A stretch of DNA of 64,000 bases from Taibaiella koreensis (GTDB lineage Bacteria; Bacteroidota; Bacteroidia; Chitinophagales; Chitinophagaceae). The position numbers and the translations under genes are program-made. The notes under the pieces are model-generated. The model was not told where the DNA came from, did no database searches, and was given only the letters and a program-made list of their open reading frames with translations. Below, one piece after another: positions 25,457-32,674 of the stretch. Where the stretch lies: assembly GCF_003545715.1 (NCBI RefSeq), contig NZ_QVNU01000005.1, positions 248,001 to 312,000 on the forward strand, read 5' to 3'. How positions within the stretch are numbered: position 1 is the stretch's first letter; the number at the start of each line of letters is the position of its first letter.

Positions 25457-26827
25457 TCCCGATACAAACTGCCGGATCAGCTCGCTTAAGCCGCTTACCT
25501 TCTTCAGGCTCACCTGGTCGGCCTTATCCCATATATCGTGATAGTAGCCCTTTCCACCGTTGGTATAAAAGAAAAATGCCGGCACGCCCTTCTCGCTGAA
25601 AGGGTAATGATCGCTATTATGCGCCGTGCCCCTGGCTTTGATCTCCGGCAGGTATTTTCCCTCCGCATTCAATTGGGTCAGCAGGTCAAATGCCGTTTTA
25701 TGCTCGGTACCATTCACCACAGTAATACCATTAGTGGCATCGCCCATGATATCCATATTCAGGAGGAAACGGATCTGCGACAATGGAAATGCAGGATGCT
25801 CTACGTAATAGGAAGCGCCCAGCAGGCCGGCCTCTTCTCCGCTAAAAGCCATGAAGGCTATAGAATAAGGCTGCGGATGTGCTGCGTAGTAGCGGGCCTG
25901 CGTCAATAGCATCGCCACACCGCTGGCATTGTCGCTGGCGCCGGGAAACATTACCCTGCTACCCATTTTTCCCAAGTGGTCGTAGTGTGCCGTAAGCACG
26001 ATAAAACTGTCGGGCTGCGCCGTACCGGGCACGTAACCCATAATGTTGATTGCGGCAAACTTATCTACCTGCTTGCTTTGAACGATGGCCGATACCTTCC
26101 TGTTCTTTTGGAAAATCAGGCTGCTGTCATACAGCTCAATCACGGTTGCAGCAATAGCCTGCCTTGCCACCGACCAGGTAGGCTTGCCGCTCTGTGGCAG
26201 CAGGAATACGCCCGCGGGCAGGTGGGCCAGCAATTCGGCGCGATCGTTCCATCCCATCAGCTTTCCTACAGTATCCATATGCCTGAGCAGATAGGCGTTT
26301 TTCGTCTTGCCAAGCGTTTTATACCATTTCTGCCAGGCTTTCTCTTTTGCACCGGGCTTCTCTGTCTTGCCTTGCAGCTTGCGGGCAAAATCGTAGCCAT
26401 CGACGGTTACCAGCTTCAGCTCTTCTACATAGCAGCTACCGCTGGTAGGGTATACCAGGTATTCTTCCCCACCCTTCAGAGTACGATCGCTTATCTTGAC
26501 GTCTACAATGCCCGGGAAGGTATTGACGCTGTAACTATAGGGCTGGCTGTAGCTGGTTCCGAAAAAACGAAGACCGGTTTCGCCAAACTGGGCGGTAAGG
26601 TACTGGGCTGTCTTGTACATACCCCGGTTTACATAGCCCCTTCCGGCAAGTCCCCTCGCGCATAGCGCATTGATATAACCCCGCAGCAGCAGGGAATCCT
26701 GGCCGGGTTGGTAAGCGCTGGATACTACGCCCGGCATTTCGGTAGTGTCGTCGGTCAATGCCGTGGTATCCTGCGCATGGGTGTACAGGGAAAGGCTGCT
26801 TAATAAGAGAAGAAAAAGAATACGCAT
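25439..26827 (-). CDS. M28 family zinc aminopeptidase, secreted
   Basis: This 462-residue peptidase has a signal peptide (MRILFLLLLSSLSLYTHAQ). The C-terminal half is an M28 catalytic domain with two-zinc ligands His281 (LTAHYDHLGK), Asp299 (PGASDNASG), Glu332 (FSGEEAGLLG, with Glu331 as catalytic base), Asp359 (LLNMDIMGD) and His430 (YYHDIWDK). The first 250 residues include a PA-like insert region typical of such enzymes. It lies 12 bases after the XRE regulator on the same strand and may share its transcript. Its last residues (LAAGT) and stop codon are encoded within a dispersed repeat copy, suggesting a recently changed C-terminus. Confidence 0.9.
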   Translation of the reverse strand: MRILFLLLLSSLSLYTHAQDTTALTDDTTEMPGVVSSAYQPGQDSLLLRGYINALCARGLAGRGYVNRGMYKTAQYLTAQFGETGLRFFGTSYSQPYSYSVNTFPGIVDVKISDRTLKGGEEYLVYPTSGSCYVEELKLVTVDGYDFARKLQGKTEKPGAKEKAWQKWYKTLGKTKNAYLLRHMDTVGKLMGWNDRAELLAHLPAGVFLLPQSGKPTWSVARQAIAATVIELYDSSLIFQKNRKVSAIVQSKQVDKFAAINIMGYVPGTAQPDSFIVLTAHYDHLGKMGSRVMFPGASDNASGVAMLLTQARYYAAHPQPYSIAFMAFSGEEAGLLGASYYVEHPAFPLSQIRFLLNMDIMGDATNGITVVNGTEHKTAFDLLTQLNAEGKYLPEIKARGTAHNSDHYPFSEKGVPAFFFYTNGGKGYYHDIWDKADQVSLKKVSGLSELIRQFVSGLAAGT

Positions 26828-26839
26828 GGTTCTGCTGGT

Positions 26840-27040
26840 TTAATCTGTGCTTTCAAGCATGAAGAAAGCTTCTACCGGCTTACCAAACAAACGGGCCAGC
26901 TTTAGCGCCAGCACAGTGGAAGGCACGTATTTGCCCGCTTCGATAGCATGGATCGTCTGGCGTGATACGCCGATCTTGTCGGCCAGCTCGCCCTGTGTGA
27001 GGTCCAGGATAGCGCGCTCGACTTTCAGGCTATTCTTCAT
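26840..27040 (-). CDS. Small XRE-family transcriptional regulator
   Basis: This 66-residue Cro/CI-type repressor is essentially one helix-turn-helix domain: LTQGELADKIGVSRQTIHAI followed by EAGKYVPSTVLALKLARLFG. The family is like YozG-type stand-alone regulators. The start at 27040 (MKNSLKVERA) is chosen; an in-frame ATG at 27049 is also possible. It overlaps the end of the upstream membrane gene by 11 bases, a coupling seen when a small XRE repressor and a membrane protein of unknown role are co-expressed. An inverted repeat at 27592-27607 may be its operator. Confidence 0.88.
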   Translation of the reverse strand: MKNSLKVERAILDLTQGELADKIGVSRQTIHAIEAGKYVPSTVLALKLARLFGKPVEAFFMLESTD

Positions 27041-27548
27041 GTGCTGCAAATTTAGGGACCAGATACCATCTGCTGTAAAAAATAAGTATAAATGTGACCA
27101 GGAAGATAAAAGGCAGCAGAAAAAGCGCCTGCAAAAAGTGAAAGCCCTGAGTCAGCAGCACAATTGCGGCCAGGAATAAGTAATTGCTGTAATGGCTCAG
27201 CTGCAGCGATTGCAGCCGGATCAACGTGGAACGTTCATCCTCGTAGCGCACACGGGCAAATGCGATAAAAAGCAGGCTGACGAGCAAGCCGAGTATTGCC
27301 ACTTCGTTGGTAAGATTATAATCGCTCAGTATGTCAGCATGACTCAATTCTTTAACGGAAGGCTCGGCCGTACCCGCCGGCAATTCCTTTTGATCGAGGT
27401 AAAGCCTCCAGGGGGCATCATGTTCCGGCAGATCCAGAAAGCGGAATTCGAAGCCCCTGGTCCAGGCTACGAAGAGGATCATGCTGGGCACCAGCAGTAC
27501 AAGACCGGCCATCCGGAACGGAGCGGGTAAAAGCAGTTTGTTTTTCAT
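27030..27548 (-). CDS. Hypothetical membrane protein paired with XRE regulator
   Basis: This 172-residue protein has about four transmembrane helices: near residues 13-30, 82-98, 122-138 and 140-157. A soluble loop (about 35-75) lies between the first two. I do not recognise the family. Its 3' end overlaps the XRE gene by 11 bases, and the two genes probably work together. A TACTTTTG promoter element lies 17 bases upstream, flanked by a perfect 7-2-7 inverted repeat. Confidence 0.7.
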   Translation of the reverse strand: MKNKLLLPAPFRMAGLVLLVPSMILFVAWTRGFEFRFLDLPEHDAPWRLYLDQKELPAGTAEPSVKELSHADILSDYNLTNEVAILGLLVSLLFIAFARVRYEDERSTLIRLQSLQLSHYSNYLFLAAIVLLTQGFHFLQALFLLPFIFLVTFILIFYSRWYLVPKFAAHEE

Positions 27549-27565
27549 AGGTTGTAAAGTTTTTT

Positions 27566-27573
27566 CAAAAGTA
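27566..27573 (-). promoter_or_regulatory. -7 promoter element for the membrane/XRE/M28 operon
   Basis: The reverse strand reads TACTTTTG, an exact consensus, 17 bases before the ATG at 27548. Confidence 0.5.
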
Positions 27574-27591
27574 AAACAAACATTTCAAAAA

Positions 27592-27607
27592 GTAAAGTAA
27601 ACTTTAC
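27592..27607. promoter_or_regulatory. Inverted repeat, possible operator for the XRE regulator
   Basis: GTAAAGT-AA-ACTTTAC is a perfect 7-bp inverted repeat with a 2-base spacer. It sits about where the -33 region of the 27566 promoter would be, a position suited to repression. Direct GTAAA half-sites also occur nearby. Confidence 0.4.
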
Positions 27608-27669
27608 AAAAAGTAAAAAATAAAAAGACAGCAGATGGAAAATCTCTTTGCTGTCTTCCGAAAACCTAC

Positions 27670-27948
27670 CTATAAAACCTTTTCTATTTTTTCAGTCATC
27701 TGCTTTACCAACTCCTTTTGTACAGGGTTCAGCTCATTGCTTTCGGTTACCTGGTCGGTAGCATACATCAGCAGGCACATAGCTATGAAATCCTGGTCGT
27801 CTTTGCCGGCGAAGCTCGTACGCAGCTCGGTGATACGCTCATCAGCAATCTTGGCGGCAAGGCGTACCGCTGCTTCATCCTGGCTTTTGATCCGTATCCG
27901 GTAGCCACGGCCGGCGATCCACAAGGTGACCGGTATATATTCTTCCAT
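27670..27948 (-). CDS. zapA: Cell division protein ZapA
   Basis: ZapA binds FtsZ and stabilises the Z-ring. The 92-residue protein has the typical N-terminal beta-hairpin (IPVTLWIAGRGYRIRIKSQD) and the helix AAVRLAAKIADERITELR, followed by a long coiled helix with ALLMYATD-type middle (here MCLLMYATDQV). Length is normal. It is divergent from ftsY; each has its own promoter in the 117-base gap. Confidence 0.88.
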   Translation of the reverse strand: MEEYIPVTLWIAGRGYRIRIKSQDEAAVRLAAKIADERITELRTSFAGKDDQDFIAMCLLMYATDQVTESNELNPVQKELVKQMTEKIEKVL

Positions 27949-27970
27949 TTGTTTTTCTTTAAGCGCAGAT

Positions 27971-27978
27971 CAAAAGTA
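27971..27978 (-). promoter_or_regulatory. -7 promoter element for zapA
   Basis: The reverse strand reads TACTTTTG, an exact match, 22 bases before the zapA ATG. Confidence 0.5.
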
Positions 27979-28016
27979 ACGAATAAGAAAAAGTTTTCCT
28001 TACCCCTGTAAAAAAG

Positions 28017-28024
28017 TATTTTTG
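28017..28024 (+). promoter_or_regulatory. -7 promoter element for ftsY
   Basis: TATTTTTG is an exact match, 41 bases before the ftsY start, with TTTT 19 bases further upstream near the -33 position. Confidence 0.5.
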
Positions 28025-28065
28025 CAGCCTCCCCGGCCAGATTAAGCCGGTGGCAATACAATCAC

Positions 28066-29049
28066 ATGGGATTTTTTGATAAGCTTTTCAAACGGAACAA
28101 AGAACAGCAGGAACAGAAGGTAGCGCTCGATGAAGGCCTTCAAAAAACCAAGCAGAGTTTTTTTTCCAAGATCACCAAAGCCATAGCCGGCAAGAACTCG
28201 GTAGACGAAGAGGTGCTGGACAGCGTGGAAGAGGCACTGATTACGGCCGATGTGGGCCTGGATACTACGGTGGCGATCATCAACCGTATCGAGGAAAGGG
28301 TAGCCAAGGACAAATATCTTGGCACTGCTGAGCTGAACCGGATACTGCAGGAAGAAATAGCCGGCATCCTGACCAATGCCCCTACCAACGAATTTGAGAC
28401 CTTCGAAATACCCGCCGGGAAAAAGCCCTACATTATTCTGGTGGTAGGTGTGAATGGCGTGGGCAAAACAACGACTATAGGCAAGCTGGCTTACAACTTT
28501 AAAAAGAACGGCAAAAGCGTATTGCTGGGTGCAGCCGATACCTTCCGTGCCGCAGCAGTAGACCAGCTGACCATATGGAGCGAACGTGTGGACGTGCCTA
28601 TTGTGAAGAAAGAGATGGGCAGCGATCCCAGCTCGGTGGCTTACGATACGGTGGTGAGCGGTATCGCGCGCGACGTAGATGTGGTCATTATCGATACGGC
28701 CGGGCGCCTGCACAATAAGGCCCACCTGATGGACGAGCTGTCAAAGATCAAGCGTGTGGTGAGTAAGAACATTCCCGACGCACCACATGAGGTGCTGCTG
28801 GTGCTGGACGGCAGTACCGGGCAAAATGCGCTGGAGCAGGCCAGGCACTTTACCGCAGCCACTGAGGTAACCTCCCTTGCGATTACCAAGCTGGATGGTA
28901 CCGCCAAAGGCGGTGTGGTACTGGCCATCGCCAACCAGTTCAAGATCCCCGTTAAGTACATAGGCGTAGGTGAAAGGATGCAGGACCTGCAGATCTTCAA
29001 CAAATATGAATTTGTCGACAGCCTCTTCTCGTTGGAAGAGAAGGACTGA
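28066..29049 (+). CDS. ftsY: Signal recognition particle receptor FtsY
   Basis: FtsY is the membrane receptor GTPase that docks SRP-ribosome complexes at SecYEG. The 327-residue protein has a short basic N-terminus, a four-helix N domain, and the G domain: GVNGVGKTTTIGKLA (P-loop, about 128-142), ADTFRAAAVDQL, VIIDTAGRLHNKAHLMDEL (G3), TKLDGTAKGG (G4) and VGERMQDL near the end. The long acidic A domain of E. coli FtsY is missing, as usual in Bacteroidota. A 13-bp perfect hairpin follows at 29079. Confidence 0.96.
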   Translation: MGFFDKLFKRNKEQQEQKVALDEGLQKTKQSFFSKITKAIAGKNSVDEEVLDSVEEALITADVGLDTTVAIINRIEERVAKDKYLGTAELNRILQEEIAGILTNAPTNEFETFEIPAGKKPYIILVVGVNGVGKTTTIGKLAYNFKKNGKSVLLGAADTFRAAAVDQLTIWSERVDVPIVKKEMGSDPSSVAYDTVVSGIARDVDVVIIDTAGRLHNKAHLMDELSKIKRVVSKNIPDAPHEVLLVLDGSTGQNALEQARHFTAATEVTSLAITKLDGTAKGGVVLAIANQFKIPVKYIGVGERMQDLQIFNKYEFVDSLFSLEEKD

Positions 29050-29078
29050 TCTTTTTCCGGTTTCTATACCGGTATATA

Positions 29079-29124
29079 AAAAGCGGCATAGCTGAACATG
29101 ACGATCAACTATGCCGCTTTTGTT
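29079..29124. terminator. Terminator between ftsY and the peptide cluster
   Basis: AAAAGCGGCATAG (29079-29091) pairs perfectly with CTATGCCGCTTTT (29109-29121), with T-rich flanks on both strands, so it can serve both the ftsY and the leftward peptide transcripts. Confidence 0.85.
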
Positions 29125-29181
29125 TTGAAGGCTTCGGCCGGTCAGGCCTTTACCTAAAGACGCTATGCGTCCCGGCCGGTT

Positions 29182-29367
29182 TTAGCAGATATCGGGTGCA
29201 CAGGAAGCCAGAGAACAGCAAGTCGTTTGCTTGTGTCCGCCGCCTGGCAGTGTGGTGCAGCAGGTGGTTTGGGCAGTTAGCCCTCCTGTTACCGCTTCCT
29301 GGTTGCTGAGCCGGGTAATTCTTATTTTCTGCAAAGACAGCCTGATGCTTCGGTTTTTCTTTTTCAT
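29182..29367 (-). CDS. Putative RiPP (lanthipeptide-like) precursor 1
   Basis: This 61-residue peptide has a basic leader (MKKKNRSIRLSLQKIRITRL) ending in a Gly-Gly at residues 28-29, and a core of 32 residues extremely rich in Thr and Cys (six Cys, seven Thr, two Ser; pieces TTCCTT and QTTCCSLASC). The L-x-L-x-K-x-x-I-x-x-L leader pattern is shared by the four neighbouring peptides and resembles class I lanthipeptide leaders of Bacteroidota such as the pinensin type. It is the last gene in a leftward group of four. No modification enzyme is nearby. Confidence 0.65.
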   Translation of the reverse strand: MKKKNRSIRLSLQKIRITRLSNQEAVTGGLTAQTTCCTTLPGGGHKQTTCCSLASCAPDIC

Positions 29368-29432
29368 ATACTGTAGATTGAGGTTAAGGAATAAGGATCG
29401 CCGTCATGTCATTTAGATGCCGGAGCGACAGA

Positions 29433-29705
29433 TCAACCGATACAAGGGATGAGGACCGAACAAGGTTCTACCCATGTATGACAACATTGCGTTTGCTGAT
29501 GGGCAATGGTTTTCCGGCAAGCCGCCGGGTTATTTATACTGGGACATCCGTTGCTGCAACCTTCAGGCTCTGTTGGCGGAATACAGGCGACACAGGAAGG
29601 CGTAGCTGAATTCCCGCCTTTCATATGATCGGCATAAGTTGCCGTTAGCTGTGTGATGTTTTTTTTCTTTAAGGATAGTTTTGCCGTCAGGTTTTTCTTT
29701 TTCAT
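29433..29705 (-). CDS. Putative RiPP precursor 2
   Basis: This 90-residue peptide has leader MKKKNLTAKLSLKKKNITQL, Gly-Gly at 30-31, and a 59-residue core with about nine Cys. The first part of the core (NSATPSCVACIPPTEPEGC) is nearly identical to precursor 4: 23 of 26 residues match. The second part (GCPSINN, KTIA, TQCCHTW, PCIG) matches precursor 5 instead. This mosaic suggests duplication and recombination among the precursors. Same proposed role as the other peptides; no enzyme gene is adjacent. Confidence 0.65.
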   Translation of the reverse strand: MKKKNLTAKLSLKKKNITQLTATYADHMKGGNSATPSCVACIPPTEPEGCSNGCPSINNPAACRKTIAHQQTQCCHTWVEPCSVLIPCIG

Positions 29706-29782
29706 ATTGCTGGTGTTTTTGAAAACAAAATTTACTGCTTAAAGACATCCTTCCAAAGGATGCCTTTTGAAGGTGAGCCTGC

Positions 29783-30010
29783 TTATCCGATACAATAGGT
29801 ATTGGGATAGCAGGAACCAGGTGCCCAGGTAGGGCAAAGACAGGTTTTATACTCATAGGTCGGACGAATGCATACATCGCCGGTCAAACAGGATACTACC
29901 AATGAGCCTCCTCCCGCCCATATATTAGCCTGGCTATCGGAACTCAGTTGCGCCAGCTTTTCTTTATTCAAGACCAGCTTTTTCTTCAGGTCCAAAGATT
30001 TCATTTTCAT
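29783..30010 (-). CDS. Putative RiPP precursor 3 (most diverged)
   Basis: This 75-residue peptide has leader KSLDLKKKLVLNKEKLAQLS, a Gly-Gly-Gly at 33-35 and a core with five Cys and several Thr/Ser (SLVVSCLTGDVCIRPTYEYK, TCLCPTW, CYPNTYCIG). The leader keeps the L-x-L-x-K-x-x-L-x-x-L pattern, but the core has little likeness to the other four. It lies 47 bases after precursor 4, and 77 bases before precursor 2, on the same strand. Confidence 0.55.
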   Translation of the reverse strand: MKMKSLDLKKKLVLNKEKLAQLSSDSQANIWAGGGSLVVSCLTGDVCIRPTYEYKTCLCPTWAPGSCYPNTYCIG

Positions 30011-30057
30011 AAAAAACGTGTTTGGTGTTTGATAAAATGTAACAAGAAATGGATTTA

Positions 30058-30309
30058 TCAGGCAGTAACCCCGCAGTTCACAAACCAGGTTGGCGGTTCA
30101 GTGATGCATTGCCCGCAATGTGATGTCTTATCGGCAATAATGGTAGGGCAGCCATTACTGCATCCTTCCGGCTCTGTCGGCGGAATACAGGCAATACAGG
30201 AAGGCGCTGCAGAGTTCCCGCCTTTTATCCCGCCGGCGTCAGCTACCGTTAAGGACGTGATCATCTTTTTCTTTAAAAATAGTTTTGTGGTCAGGTTTTT
30301 CCTTTTCAT
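30058..30309 (-). CDS. Putative RiPP precursor 4
   Basis: This 83-residue peptide has leader MKRKNLTTKLFLKKKMITSL, Gly-Gly at 30-31 and a core starting NSAAPSCIACIPPTEPEGC. Seven to eight Cys are spread along the core. It is a close copy of precursor 2 in the first half of the core and diverges after it (TSHCGQCITEPPTWFVNC). It is the first gene of the leftward group; no exact TAnnTTTG element is seen upstream. Confidence 0.65.
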   Translation of the reverse strand: MKRKNLTTKLFLKKKMITSLTVADAGGIKGGNSAAPSCIACIPPTEPEGCSNGCPTIIADKTSHCGQCITEPPTWFVNCGVTA

Positions 30310-30400
30310 ATATTATTGATTTTATCATGCAATCTACAAATTATCTCCGCTCCAAAACCAAGGGTAAACCATGATTTTTGACAGATTAAACCCTGCAGCC

Positions 30401-30433
30401 TTTGCAAAACGGTTGCTGATATCAGTATCTTTA
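30401..30433 (+). promoter_or_regulatory. Possible promoter of precursor 5
   Basis: TTTG at 30401-30404, then 21 bases, then TATCTTTA at 30426-30433 (one mismatch from TAnnTTTG). It lies 26 bases before the precursor 5 start. Confidence 0.4.
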
Positions 30434-30459
30434 ATGCTCACCAACCAAACTGAGATAAG

Positions 30460-30753
30460 ATGAAAAAGAAAAACCTGAACTTGTCAAGGCTCATGCTGAA
30501 AAAGGCGACCATTACCCGCCTGCACCCCGAAGGAATGGAAAACGTACAAGGAGGATCAGCCACCTGCGCGCCGGTCTCCACAGATGCCGTATCATTATGC
30601 GGCACGGGTTGTCCGTCCATCGACAACAATTGTCCTAATACGATTGCCAACAAGAAATCCCAATGTTGTGCCAACTGGTCGGCAGCACATGCTGCTGTCT
30701 CTGTTTGTAATCCCTGTATCCCTGAGCACACCCAGCCCCTGCTCTGCGCCTGA
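30460..30753 (+). CDS. Putative RiPP precursor 5, opposite strand
   Basis: This 97-residue peptide is divergent from the other four. Its leader (MKKKNLNLSRLMLKKATITRL) has the L-x-L-x-K-x-T-I-x-x-L motif in its clearest form, with Gly-Gly at 31-32. The core (66 residues, about nine Cys) shares GCPSIDN, NTIA, QCCANW and NPCIP with precursor 2, in the same order. The family likeness across strands shows that the five genes are one gene family. It is followed by a 140-bp hairpin element at 30832. Confidence 0.65.
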   Translation: MKKKNLNLSRLMLKKATITRLHPEGMENVQGGSATCAPVSTDAVSLCGTGCPSIDNNCPNTIANKKSQCCANWSAAHAAVSVCNPCIPEHTQPLLCA

Positions 30754-30831
30754 TCCGGACGATGATACTGGTGCAAACTGATGATGCAACAAGCATCCGG
30801 CCGGCTTCGGCAGCTTATTAATTTCATTAAC

Positions 30832-30971
30832 TGACTATCCCGACATAGGAAACATTAGCCAAATTCCTCTTGATAATGGTTGCTGAGCCCGTCGAAGCAC
30901 CATTTTATAGCTGTCCTTTCGACATGCTCAAGGACCGGAGATTATTTTGTTTCCTATGTCGGGATGGTCAT
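30832..30971. mobile_element. MITE-like 140-bp hairpin element
   Basis: The ends are a 23-bp inverted repeat with one mismatch: TGACTATCCCGACATAGGA... at 30832-30854 and its complement at 30949-30971. The interior contains a second, imperfect complementary pair, TGAGCCCGTCGAAG and TTTCGACATGCTCA, so the whole piece can fold into one long hairpin. There is no transposase inside. It may be a non-autonomous element or a REP/MITE-type repeat. The motif TCTTTCGACAAGCTCAGAG near 45140 is a related half. Confidence 0.6.
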
Positions 30972-31000
30972 TTTTTATTATTCCAAAAAAAGTCGATCAC

Positions 31001-31034
31001 AAAAAAATCCCCCGGTTCTGTCCGGGGGATTCTT
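31001..31034 (-). terminator. Terminator for the DUF5689 lipoprotein gene
   Basis: AATCCCCCGG (31006-31015) pairs with CCGGGGGATT (31022-31031); on the reverse strand a T7 tract follows directly. Confidence 0.85.
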
Positions 31035-31053
31035 TGGTATGAAATCGTTTAGC

Positions 31054-32358
31054 TTATTCGCCTTTGATCCTGAAGTTGTCTAACTCCCAGCTCTTAGCGG
31101 CGCTGGTAGTAGAAGTATATTTGAAGGCAACGTATACTGTCTTGTTCTTGTAAGACAACAGGTCGATATTGCCAGAGTTGGTAAAGGTAAAGCTACCGCT
31201 CTGGTCGTATACTGCCGTCAGGGGTACCCAGGTAGCCGAACCGGGAGCGCCGCTACCGGAGTAATCGGTGGAGATATAAAGCTCCAGGGGATTACCGGCA
31301 TACTTGGCTGCCGATTCAAAGGTCATGGTAATGGTATTGTAGTTGCCGGTCAGGTTGATCCCTTTGGAGATCAGCCAGTCTTCGTTGGCAAAATTGCTAC
31401 CGGAGAAGCCCGACATTGCCGCGCAGGGCTTGGGGTTGCCGTATTGAGCGATAGCCCATTTCTGATCGCCGGTCACGCTTACAACGTTCCAGTTGTTCAG
31501 GCTTTCGAAGCCGTCGTTGATGATATAGGCAGAAGGTTCGCTGCCATCGCAACGTTTGCCGGAGAATTGTACGTCGCTGGTATCGCGTATATACAGCTGA
31601 GGTATGTCGCGGTAGCGGGTATAGATCGCCAGCAGAGTACCCTTTCCGGAAGGCAGCAGGAAGGGCTGGAACTTGGCATAACCGCTGTTCCGCATCACCA
31701 TGCTTTTGCCGTCGCAATCCTCAATCTTACGCTCGGTAACAGAAGCTAGGGTGGCCAGCTGGGCGTAGGGAAGACCGACCTGCGAAGTGATGAACTCTAC
31801 ATTTTTGATCGCCACCAGCTTATTGAGGTATTGCTTGGCTGCGTTGGGGCTCGCCAGATCCGTCAGCGTCAGCGTATCGGGAACGATAGTGTTGGGATAG
31901 TTGGCTTTCACCAGGTAATCGCTGGACAGCACCGTGGGAATGCCGGTAAGGTTGCCGGTAGCATCGGGCGCATAACCCAGCTGGGGATTGTTGTTGTAAG
32001 CGCCTACAAACAGGCCTTTACACTTCACATAGATCTTACGGCCTACAGGATAGTCGTTGTACAGGCTGTATTGATCTACCAGTATCTCGATACCACCGGT
32101 AGCATCCTGGATCACGATCTTTTTGTAGTAGTTGCCGCTTTTGTCGTCCATAACGACAATACCGGCGATCACCACATCGGTATCGATAAGGCCCGGCGTC
32201 ATGGCTTGCAGCTGTGCTATGGTATGGGTAACCGGCAGCTGCGGATCGTAACCGCTATTGTCCGGTGGTGCGTCAAAATCCTTTTTAACGCAGGAACTTA
32301 CACTGAATAAAGCGCCAATAGTTAAAATACCCAGTGCCGCAGTAAGAATTCTCTTCAT
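31054..32358 (-). CDS. DUF5689 outer-surface lipoprotein
   Basis: This 434-residue protein has a lipoprotein signal (MKRILTAALGILTIGALFSV, lipobox SVSSC with Cys at about residue 23). The middle region (about 45-260) fits DUF5689, an OB-fold-like domain: ITQLQAM-type start here as TIAQLQAMTPGLIDTDVVI, GNYYKKIVIQDATGGIEI, GRKIYVKCKGLFVG. The C-terminal ~160 residues (FESLNNWNVVSVTG, AKSWELDNFRIKGE) resemble a choice-of-anchor/carbohydrate-binding jelly-roll domain common in Bacteroidota surface proteins. The role is probably nutrient or polysaccharide binding, unproven. A strong terminator follows. Confidence 0.85.
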   Translation of the reverse strand: MKRILTAALGILTIGALFSVSSCVKKDFDAPPDNSGYDPQLPVTHTIAQLQAMTPGLIDTDVVIAGIVVMDDKSGNYYKKIVIQDATGGIEILVDQYSLYNDYPVGRKIYVKCKGLFVGAYNNNPQLGYAPDATGNLTGIPTVLSSDYLVKANYPNTIVPDTLTLTDLASPNAAKQYLNKLVAIKNVEFITSQVGLPYAQLATLASVTERKIEDCDGKSMVMRNSGYAKFQPFLLPSGKGTLLAIYTRYRDIPQLYIRDTSDVQFSGKRCDGSEPSAYIINDGFESLNNWNVVSVTGDQKWAIAQYGNPKPCAAMSGFSGSNFANEDWLISKGINLTGNYNTITMTFESAAKYAGNPLELYISTDYSGSGAPGSATWVPLTAVYDQSGSFTFTNSGNIDLLSYKNKTVYVAFKYTSTTSAAKSWELDNFRIKGE

Positions 32359-32674
32359 ATTTTTTGATTAAAACAGGCTGCAAAATAACAACAAAAAAAT
32401 CACCACATGTAACGGGTGATAATAAGTTTAGGTTACCAAATCCCCAACATGTGTTACCAAATCTTTAAATAACAGCGATTAGGTTTAATTATAAGCCTTT
32501 GTTAAAACACTAAATTACAACTTATTTAACAAGTTGAATTTCTACTGTTTACAACTTTACATTTATTCTATTGACCTTGCTTTCTCAAAATGGAGGATAC
32601 CTGAGAAGCCACTTGACAAAAGAAATCCCCGGTGTTCTTAACCGGGGATTCATTCAGTTTTATCAGCTATTTTA
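32359..32674. other. Intergenic region between two leftward genes
   Basis: About 316 AT-rich bases. Besides the terminator at 32624-32650, two TTACCAAAT direct repeats and two ACATGT copies lie at about 32405-32465, a possible regulator site for the lipoprotein gene. On the reverse strand TTATTTTG (32382-32389) is one mismatch from the -7 consensus. Confidence 0.4.
32624..32654 (-). terminator. Terminator after icd
   Basis: AATCCCCGGT (32624-32633) and ACCGGGGATT (32641-32650) form a perfect 10-bp stem, 24 bases past the icd stop. Confidence 0.8.

Noticed and set aside
28066-32358. A complete RiPP gene cluster with enzymes around the peptides
   Set aside because: I read the flanks for LanB, LanC, LanM, radical SAM or peptidase-transporter proteins. 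Only ftsY, zapA and a DUF5689 lipoprotein are present.
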